Position numbers and translations under genes: made by a program. DNA of 7,260 nucleotides from Nitrospirota bacterium (GTDB lineage Bacteria > Nitrospirota > Thermodesulfovibrionia > UBA6902 > DSMQ01): assembly GCA_016207865.1 (NCBI GenBank), contig JACQZD010000107.1, forward strand, positions 1-7,260. Reading direction: 5' to 3'. The notes under the pieces are model-generated. The model did not search any database, was not told the DNA's origin, and saw only the letters and a list, made by a program, of their open reading frames with translations. Shown one piece after another: positions 1 to 4,672 of the stretch; position 1 is the stretch's first letter, and every line of letters begins with the position of its first letter.

Positions 1-63
1 CTTCTTATCCCAGTATTCCTGCCACTTTTTTTCAATTTCCTCAGGGTTGTATTTTTCCTGCAA
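1..63 (-). CDS. leuS: Class I aminoacyl-tRNA synthetase, probably leucyl-tRNA synthetase, N-terminal fragment
   Basis: Only the first 21 codons are in the window; the gene continues past the left edge. The reverse strand reads a TTG start at 63-61, then Q-E-K followed by YNPEEIEKKWQEYW and D-K-K. This 'YNP..IE.KWQ.YW' opening is typical of bacterial leucyl-tRNA synthetases, which attach leucine to tRNA-Leu in the cytoplasm. Valyl-tRNA synthetase has a similar opening (Y-P-x-x-x-E-x-x-W-Y-x-x-W), but the Q after KW favours LeuRS. The TTG start is supported by a perfect GGAGG five bases upstream (69-73 on the plus strand) and by the absence of a nearby in-frame ATG. The catalytic HIGH and KMSKS motifs lie outside the window, so the identity rests on the N-terminus alone. 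The gene is divergent from the two-CW gene. Confidence 0.68.
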   Translation of the reverse strand, partial: MQEKYNPEEIEKKWQEYWDKK

Positions 64-68
64 AACCG

Positions 69-73
69 CCTCC
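69..73 (-). promoter_or_regulatory. Shine-Dalgarno site of leuS
   Basis: The reverse strand reads GGAGG five bases before the TTG codon at 63-61. This strong site decides in favour of a TTG start for the synthetase. Confidence 0.65.
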
Positions 74-105
74 AAAATTTTTAATTAGGGCTTTATTTTA
101 CCATA

Positions 106-130
106 AACATCAGATTTCTAATCTGATGTT
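106..130. repeat. Perfect 11-bp inverted repeat with 3-base centre
   Basis: AACATCAGATT at 106-116 is the exact reverse complement of AATCTGATGTT at 120-130, separated by TCT. It lies about 40 bp ahead of the leuS start, in the divergent spacer. No T-run follows it on either strand, so it does not look like an intrinsic terminator. An operator dyad, or a hairpin in the leuS leader, are the natural readings. Which of these is right cannot be told from the sequence alone. Confidence 0.6.
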
Positions 131-196
131 GTATACTATAACGTTTTAATTGATCTTCCCTGCGGCAAGACCATGGGGAATACGCTTGCTATCCAT

Positions 197-219
197 TATA
201 ATGCCTTAGAATATAAGGC
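197..219 (+). promoter_or_regulatory. Possible -10 box plus start-site hairpin ahead of the two-CW gene
   Basis: TATAAT, a perfect -10 hexamer, is at 197-202. No good -35 hexamer is present 16-18 bp upstream (174-179 is TGGGGA), so the promoter call is tentative. Immediately after it, GCCTTA (203-208) can pair with TAAGGC (214-219) around a five-base loop. This dyad would cover the predicted transcription start and first transcribed bases, a position where a regulator could act. The leader to the ATG at 261 would be about 50 bases. Confidence 0.35.
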
Positions 220-260
220 TGACAATGAATTTATATTAAGGAAACATTTTTACGGGCAAG

Positions 261-620
261 ATGAAGAAAAAACTTAACTGCTGGGAAGTTATGAAATGCG
301 GCAGGGAGCCGCGCGGCAAAAGGGTTTCCAAGCTGGGTATTTGTCCGGCTGCAACAGAAATCAGGGCAAACGGTATAAATGAAGGGAAAAACTCCGGGCG
401 CGCCTGCTGGGCAGTAGCAGGGACCTTTTGCCGTGGGACGGTGCAGGGGACCTTTGCTCAAAAATTAGGTGATTGCGGGAGATGTAAATTCTACAAACTT
501 GTGATTAAAGAAGAAGGCCCTGAATACCAAACAGCGGAAGACATATTGGATAAGCTGGAAAGGCGGGATATTGAGAAATATTTTATCAAGCCCTTGTTAT
601 CCGGGAAGAAGAATAAATAA
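261..620 (+). CDS. Small cysteine-rich two-CW domain protein
   Basis: A 119-residue soluble protein without signal peptide or membrane segment. It matches the pattern of the 'two-CW domain' family: two Cys-Trp pairs, each starting a cysteine cluster. The first cluster is C7-W8 and C13, with C28 in GICPAATE. The second is C49-W50, C57, C72 and C75 (C-x-x-C). The conserved stretches GKNSGRACW and GTFAQKLGDC lie between them. Seven cysteines in this spacing suggest binding of metal or an Fe-S cluster, but the biochemical role of the family is unknown to me. The domain is often found at the N-terminus of sensory or signalling proteins; here it stands alone, with a charged C-terminal tail (about 85-119). 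The ATG at 261 is the only good start, because an in-frame stop lies at 237-239. Its ribosome site is weak (ACGGG, 252-256). The GT2 gene begins 84 bp downstream with its own promoter. Confidence 0.8.
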   Translation: MKKKLNCWEVMKCGREPRGKRVSKLGICPAATEIRANGINEGKNSGRACWAVAGTFCRGTVQGTFAQKLGDCGRCKFYKLVIKEEGPEYQTAEDILDKLERRDIEKYFIKPLLSGKKNK

Positions 621-663
621 GCTTATCATTAGCCGGCAGAGTTTATTGACAGCTTCAGGTTTT

Positions 664-692
664 TTGACAATTTCCGTTTAAAAATCTATATT
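664..692 (+). promoter_or_regulatory. Near-consensus sigma-70-type promoter of the glycosyltransferase cassette
   Basis: TTGACA at 664-669 (perfect -35) is separated by 17 bp from TATATT at 687-692 (five of six matches to the -10 consensus). A second TTGACA lies 18 bp further upstream at 646-651, without its own -10 box. Transcription would start near 699-700, only about five bases before the ATG at 705. The cassette mRNA would then have almost no leader. This is the best-looking promoter in the window and implies that the three genes from 705 to 3400 form a separate transcription unit from the two-CW gene. Confidence 0.6.
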
Positions 693-704
693 AAAAACAT
701 ACCG

Positions 705-1394
705 ATGAAGCTCTCTGTAATCATCCCCTGCTTTAACGAAATCAGCACCATTGACAGAATTGTTGATGCTGTAAAGAATTCTCCTTACGCTGATAAGGAA
801 ATCATCATTGTTGATGACTTTTCCACTGACGGGACAAAAGAGAAACTTGAAAAAGACATTGTCCGGAAAGTAGATAAGGTTATTTATCATGAATCCAACA
901 GGGGGAAGGGCGCAGCGGTAAGGACCGGCCTTAAAGAAGCCACAGGCGATATAGTTATCATACAGGATGCCGACCTTGAATACGACCCGAATGAATATCC
1001 GCGGATAATCCAGCCTATTTTAGAGGGCCGGGCGGATGTTGTTTACGGCTCAAGATTTATGGGCGGAAGGCCCCACAGGGCGATTTATTTCTGGCACAGG
1101 GCGGGAAACGGATTAATAACTTTATTGTCTAACTTCTTCACCAACCTTAATCTGACGGATGTGGAGACCTGCTACAAGGCATTTAAAAGGGAGGTTATCT
1201 CCTCTATACAGATAGAAGAGGACGGGTTTGGTTTTGAGGCGGAGATTACTGCAAAAGCGGCAAAGAAAAAGTGCAGGATTTATGAAGTAGGCATTTCATA
1301 CCACGGCAGGACTTATGCCGAAGGCAAGAAAGCCGGCTGGAAGGACGGCATCTCTACGCTGTGGTGCATTTTAAAATATAATCTATTCAGATAA
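705..1394 (+). CDS. GT2 family glycosyltransferase, DPM1-like (polyprenyl-phosphate sugar synthase)
   Basis: A 229-residue cytoplasmic GT-A fold enzyme. It starts with the classic MKLSVIIPCFNE strand and has nucleotide-binding acidic residues at D37-D38 (VDDFSTDGT, 36-44). The family motif NRGKGAAVRTG is at 65-75 and the metal-binding D-x-D at D88-A-D90 (QDADLEYDP). Next come VYGSRFMGG at 113-121, TDVETCYKAF at 151-160, and the C-terminal HGRTYAEGKKAGWKDG. These are hallmarks of the dolichol/undecaprenyl-phosphate mannose or glucose synthase group, which transfers a sugar from GDP- or UDP-sugar to a polyprenyl phosphate at the membrane face. No C-terminal membrane helices or GtrA domain are present, so it is the short soluble form. 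The exact sugar is not decidable. It sits 15 bp upstream of the anchored-protein gene and shares an operon with a PMT-like transferase, which would use its lipid-linked product. The start lacks a visible Shine-Dalgarno site. Confidence 0.88.
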   Translation: MKLSVIIPCFNEISTIDRIVDAVKNSPYADKEIIIVDDFSTDGTKEKLEKDIVRKVDKVIYHESNRGKGAAVRTGLKEATGDIVIIQDADLEYDPNEYPRIIQPILEGRADVVYGSRFMGGRPHRAIYFWHRAGNGLITLLSNFFTNLNLTDVETCYKAFKREVISSIQIEEDGFGFEAEITAKAAKKKCRIYEVGISYHGRTYAEGKKAGWKDGISTLWCILKYNLFR

Positions 1395-1409
1395 GTACAA
1401 TCCGTCAGC

Positions 1410-2159
1410 ATGCATGATATGGGGAAAAAGACCTTTACAAGAATTGCAGTGCGGGCAGGCTCTCTGGTTATCGCCTTTTTTTTTATTTATTCGCTTTATA
1501 CACTGCATACCAACGGGCTTAAGGCGAGGGTCTATTATACGGCTTATGGCCTGAACGATACAGCTACCCCCATTACCCTTTTTAAGAATTCTTATGAGGT
1601 CGATACTTTTTATAAGACGCGGGGAGTACATGGAAGGGTACTTGTCAACTTCGGCAGATTTTTAAACTTTGTTGGGATTGAAAATGACGATGTCTTTAAA
1701 AATGCGGACAGCTTTCCGGTTAAGAGGCTTAACATTATGGAAGAGTATGAAAAGCGTTTAACCGCGAGGAACTTTTTGTGGATTGCAATGCAGGGCAATA
1801 TCATCAGGGAGATTGATTATGTTTTGCCGGATGCGGTATTTGAAGAAAAAGGGAGGACTGCGTGGAATGAACAGGATGTTTTTAAGGCGACTCCCGACAG
1901 GATTATTGCTCATGAATGGGGCTCAAGGAGAATCCTGTCAAATCACATCCCTGATATTATTGAACCTGTAGTGCTTAACATAGATGCCTCTTTTTTCAGT
2001 AATACAGATGCGGTATCGCTTGCGCAGGAGATTAAAAAATCTGCTTTAAAGGCGGATGTTGTTACCCTTAACCTTTCAGAGGACAACCCTGATGTGACTG
2101 AAAAAGAAAGAGAAGAGCTCAGGAAATTTGCCGAGCTGCTGAAGGGGGAGCGGGAATGA
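1410..2159 (+). CDS. Unrecognised membrane-anchored protein in the glycosylation cassette
   Basis: A 249-residue protein whose family I do not recognise. Positive residues K6, K7, R11 and R15 precede one hydrophobic segment (about 16-32, rich in F, I, V and L). This predicts an uncleaved N-terminal anchor with the remaining ~215 residues outside the cytoplasmic membrane. Features of the soluble part include HEWGSRR (168-174), the strand EPVVLNIDASFF with N190-I-D192, and VTLNLSED (218-225), followed by a charged helix to the C-terminus. The LNID and LNLSED strands suggest an alpha/beta fold and faintly recall arginase-like or UPF0489 proteins, but the usual metal-binding Asp/His pattern is not clear, so no function is assigned. 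Starts at 1410 (ATG) and 1419 (ATG, giving MGKK) are both possible; neither has a good ribosome site. Its stop overlaps the PMT-like start in an ATGA, implying translational coupling. A run of nine Ts codes for part of the anchor. Confidence 0.8.
   Translation: MHDMGKKTFTRIAVRAGSLVIAFFFIYSLYTLHTNGLKARVYYTAYGLNDTATPITLFKNSYEVDTFYKTRGVHGRVLVNFGRFLNFVGIENDDVFKNADSFPVKRLNIMEEYEKRLTARNFLWIAMQGNIIREIDYVLPDAVFEEKGRTAWNEQDVFKATPDRIIAHEWGSRRILSNHIPDIIEPVVLNIDASFFSNTDAVSLAQEIKKSALKADVVTLNLSEDNPDVTEKEREELRKFAELLKGERE
2143..2150 (+). promoter_or_regulatory. Shine-Dalgarno site of the PMT-like gene, inside the upstream gene
   Basis: AGGGGGAG ends five bases before the ATG at 2156 and lies within the last codons of the anchored-protein gene. 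Together with the ATGA overlap it fixes the start and points to coupled translation. Confidence 0.6.
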
Positions 2160-3400
2160 CCGCTGAACAGAAAAATTTTCTTTATGCTGCATTGATTCTT
2201 ATAACGCTTGCCGGAGTATTCCTGCGTTTTTGGGGCGTTATTGAACAGCCGCCAATTCATGATGAAGTTATGACGGCGTATGCCGCAGATTCTTATATTG
2301 AGCGCGGGCAGTTCATGTATGTGATGCCTCATCACCCTAAACTGAGGAACATCCTTGTTGACCTGTCTATGAATATGTTTGGCAGGGGGGCTGCCGGTCT
2401 GAGGGGGTTCAGTCTTTTATTCGGTTGTCTTTCCGTACTGCTTCTGGGGCTGCTGCTTTACAGGATTTCTTCCAATACGACAGCATCATGTCTTGCCGCC
2501 TTTTTTCTTGCCGTAGACCCCATGCACATCACTTTCAGCCGTCAGGCAATTCAGGAGGTTCATACCACATTTTTTTTCATCCTCGGGACACTGCTTGCGG
2601 TTCTGAGCGTCAGAGACGAGAAGGAGGAAATGATTTGGTGGCTGCTCCCACTCTCAGGGATTGTCTTTGGACTCGGGCTTGCATCTAAGGGGCATGCATT
2701 GTTTCCGCTGCTGGTCTGCATACCGTATATTATTTCCAAAACCCTTAAGTTGAAAGACCCCGGCCTTACAATTTTTGCAATTCTCTCGCTCACGGTTCTT
2801 CCTTTAACCGTTTTTCTGCTGACTTATATTCCCTGGTTTGATCGTGGTTATGATTTATCCGACTGGCTGTTTATGCAGCAGGCTTTATCCAAAGAAATTG
2901 CAACGCATCAGGGCAGCAGCGGCGACGTCTTTAAATACACGCAGGCATGGCAGTGGTTCATCAATCCGCTCATGGCGTACGGCAATTTTTCATACAGCGG
3001 GGGAAAGCCGCATGTAACCGTTGCAATGGGTAATCCTCTGGTTTGGCTCCTTGTGCTTCCGTCCTCATTCTACCTGCTTTTTAAGGCCCTGAAGCAAAAG
3101 AAAGGGTTAATTGTTTTATTTCTTTTCTGGATCCCCTATCTCCCCCTTGCCTTGGCATTACGCCCGATACAAATGCTTTCTTCGCTGGGTGTCATACCTT
3201 TTGCTTTTTGTCTTGTGGGGCTTACAGTTTCTGAAATAAAAATGAAGACAGGCGCGAAATATTTTTATGCGTATCTCACTGCGGTATTGCTTGCGGCTAT
3301 GCTGCTTTATCCTTTGGCCATAGGAAAGGCGCTGGACTATGGCTATCTGAGGTCAATAACCGAGAGGGCGAATCCGCATACTATTAATCAAAATCCATAA
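2156..3400 (+). CDS. PMT/GT39-like polytopic membrane glycosyltransferase
   Basis: A 414-residue membrane protein with roughly ten to eleven hydrophobic segments (first about 8-29, last about 370-388). It resembles the dolichyl-phosphate-mannose protein mannosyltransferase (PMT/ArnT, GT-C) superfamily, which moves a sugar from a polyprenyl-phosphate carrier to an acceptor on the outer face of the inner membrane. Supporting features are the acidic pair D36-E37 in the first external loop, the catalytic position in PMTs. H59-H60-P61-K62 resembles the PMT 'HPP.GK' motif. S128-R129 lies in FSRQAIQEV, GNPLVW is at 292-297 as in PMT C-terminal modules, and R336 lies in a late loop. It is shorter than typical PMTs (about 500 residues). 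Its gene overlaps the upstream gene by 4 bp, and the GT2 two genes upstream plausibly supplies the lipid-linked donor. The acceptor (protein, lipid A or other glycan) is not known. It ends 20 bp from the convergent exporter remnant. Confidence 0.8.
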   Translation: MTAEQKNFLYAALILITLAGVFLRFWGVIEQPPIHDEVMTAYAADSYIERGQFMYVMPHHPKLRNILVDLSMNMFGRGAAGLRGFSLLFGCLSVLLLGLLLYRISSNTTASCLAAFFLAVDPMHITFSRQAIQEVHTTFFFILGTLLAVLSVRDEKEEMIWWLLPLSGIVFGLGLASKGHALFPLLVCIPYIISKTLKLKDPGLTIFAILSLTVLPLTVFLLTYIPWFDRGYDLSDWLFMQQALSKEIATHQGSSGDVFKYTQAWQWFINPLMAYGNFSYSGGKPHVTVAMGNPLVWLLVLPSSFYLLFKALKQKKGLIVLFLFWIPYLPLALALRPIQMLSSLGVIPFAFCLVGLTVSEIKMKTGAKYFYAYLTAVLLAAMLLYPLAIGKALDYGYLRSITERANPHTINQNP

Positions 3401-3401
3401 G

Positions 3402-3418
3402 GCCTTTCGCTGCAAGGC
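3402..3418. other. Small dyad in the convergent 20-bp gap
   Basis: GCCTT (3402-3406) can pair with AAGGC (3414-3418) across a seven-base loop, between the PMT-like stop and the exporter-remnant stop. With only five base pairs and no T-run on either strand, it is at best a weak transcription end signal for the two converging genes. Confidence 0.25.
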
Positions 3419-3420
3419 AT

Positions 3421-4191
3421 CTAACTTATCTTCAGCACCTCAGGTTTTTTCCATAAAAGCAGTACTACCCCGCAGAGGCATAATACGGCGCCCGCTGCAA
3501 CCGCATTCTGAGTTCCGATGCGCTGAGCAATGCTGCCTACGATAAAATTCCCCACTGTCGCCATTCCCAGAAACATGAGCGTAAAGGCGCTCATGACCCT
3601 TCCCCTGAGCCTGTCAGGGGCCGTAATCTGAAGCATGCTGTTTGCGGTCGCCATCTGGCTTATGGCGCTCCAGCCGACAAGGAAGAGCATCAAAGATGAA
3701 AACCACGGAGTTTCTGAATATGAAAAAAGGAGCAATGCAACAGGGAAGGTAATTCCAGCCGCCGCAAAGAGCACCCCTTTCCTCTTAAAATCCTCTTTTA
3801 ATGCAAGCCCTATTGCGCCGGTAAAGGCCCCGGCTCCGGCAGAGCCCATGAGTATGCCAAGCCCTGCGGCGCCTGTTTTAAGTATGTCCCTTGCGTATAC
3901 AGGCAGGAATGTTATGTATGGAAACCCGAAGAGGCTTGTTATTGCCACAAAAACAATTAGTGTATATATCTTCGGCTCTGTAAAGATGTATTTTATGCCT
4001 TCTTTGAATTCCTGAAATATGTCGGGAAAAAGCCTTTTGCCCTGCAGTGACAATTTTGCTTCCGGAGGTTCAAAGGCCTTCAGCTCATCTGAACGCATCT
4101 TTAAATAACTGATTATGCCGGCAACAAAGCTGACTGCATTTATGTAAAAACATACCGCAATGTCAAGATAGCCACAGCACATGCCACACAT
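3421..4191 (-). pseudogene. MFS_3/EntS-like exporter, 3' part (out of frame with its 5' part)
   Basis: This is the larger remnant of a major facilitator superfamily drug/siderophore-type exporter of the MFS_3 group; the intact family has about 410-420 residues and twelve helices. The 256-codon frame begins with non-family residues (MCGMCC). It becomes recognisable at GYLDIAVCFYINAVSF, normally the fifth helix region, and continues to the natural C-terminus. It carries FPYITFLPVYARDIL and the cytoplasmic loop DRLRGRVMSAFTLMF, both conserved in the family. An in-frame TAA lies directly before the ATG at 4191, and no ribosome site is apparent, so this ATG is probably not a natural start. The upstream fragment (4163-4504) overlaps it in another frame. 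About 55 residues expected between the two parts are absent. The 3' part itself contains no stop and looks little decayed, which suggests a recent break or an assembly error. Confidence 0.8.
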
Positions 4192-4504
4192 TTATAATTT
4201 TTACAGAGACAAGAACAGCCAGTATCAGCGTAAGCGTTGTGAACATCACCTGCGTGAACAGAAGCATATTTCTTTTTGAGAATCTGTCGGCAGCCACACC
4301 GCCTACTAATGAAAATAGGATTATCGGCAGGCCTCCTGCCAGGCCTGCGAGCCCTAAGTAAAAAGGCGAGTCCGTGAGTTTCAGCACAAGCCAGCCCTGC
4401 GCGGCAGACTGCATCCAAGAGCCAGTGAGGGATATGACCTGTCCGATCCAGAAGAGACGGAAGTTCCTGTATGTTAATGCTGAAAAAGGTTTTAAGGGTC
4501 GCAA
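4163..4504 (-). pseudogene. MFS_3/EntS-like exporter, 5' part
   Basis: This is the N-terminal remnant of the same exporter. The 113-codon frame starts at TTG 4504 and reads FSALTYRNFRLFWIGQ, the usual opening of MFS_3 proteins, so the start position is sensible. No Shine-Dalgarno site is visible, and the frame is closed upstream by a TAA with no ATG or GTG in between. Helices 1-3 follow, with the MFS signature loop GGVAADRFSKRN around residues 68-79 (between helices 2 and 3). The frame keeps family character up to VSVKIINVWHVL, then ends in two or three unrelated residues and a TGA at 4163. The expected fourth helix with its 'D.P.RQ' motif and the 'N..ALNS..FN.AR..GP' segment is missing. A good promoter still stands upstream (4553-4581). 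Confidence 0.8.
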
Positions 4505-4552
4505 TGTCGCTAAGGCGTTGGGTGAAGAAACCGCCTTCCCCGCAGCTATTTT

Positions 4553-4581
4553 TTTATACCATTAACCCGCTAATTTTTCAA
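4553..4581 (-). promoter_or_regulatory. Promoter of the broken MFS exporter gene
   Basis: The reverse strand reads TTGAAA (4581-4576) as -35, a 17-bp spacer, then TATAAA (4558-4553) as -10, preceded by TGG, which matches the extended -10 rule (TGn). The transcript would start near 4546, about 40 bases ahead of the TTG at 4504. The promoter looks intact although the gene is not. Confidence 0.5.
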
Positions 4582-4634
4582 CAAAAAAATAATTGCATTT
4601 TGACCCGTTAAAATGGATTTTATAAAGTCATTAG

Positions 4635-4643
4635 TGCTATACT
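4635..4643 (+). promoter_or_regulatory. Extended -10 promoter element ahead of bamA
   Basis: TGCTATACT matches the extended -10 pattern TGnTATAAT with one mismatch; no good -35 accompanies it. Transcription would start near 4650, which excludes the ATG at 4613 and supports a bamA start at 4673. An alternative upstream pair, TTGACC (4600-4605) and TATAAA (4621-4626), has a poor 15-bp spacer. Confidence 0.4.
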
Positions 4644-4672
4644 ACCACTTGATTTTTTTAAGGCAAAATTGC

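Noticed and set aside
165..189. GCAAG/CTTGC dyad in the leuS spacer
   Set aside because: The stem is only five base pairs around a 15-base loop, which is expected by chance.
1943..2335. Minus-strand open frame of 130 codons
   Set aside because: It spans the junction of two well-supported plus-strand genes and has a low-complexity Ser-rich translation, typical of an antisense shadow.
2425..2688. Plus-strand open frame of 87 codons inside the PMT-like gene
   Set aside because: It is a shifted frame within a clearly coding, hydrophobic membrane protein, with no ribosome site or family pattern.
3402..3418. Bidirectional intrinsic terminator between the convergent genes
   Set aside because: The stem has only five base pairs and no T-run on either strand; it is kept only as a weak dyad.
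3635..4015. Plus-strand open frame of 126 codons opposite the exporter 3' part
   Set aside because: The opposite strand encodes conserved MFS sequence across the same bases. The plus-strand translation has no recognisable features.
4140..4418. Minus-strand open frame of 92 codons overlapping the exporter 5' part
   Set aside because: It is a shadow frame: its translation is cysteine- and arginine-rich with no family pattern, while the overlapping frame shows clear MFS motifs. It does not supply the missing exporter segment.
4613..4672. N-terminal extension of BamA from ATG 4613
   Set aside because: The start has no ribosome site, the 20 extra residues resemble translated AT-rich promoter DNA, the extended -10 box lies inside it, and it would bury the signal peptide far from the N-terminus.
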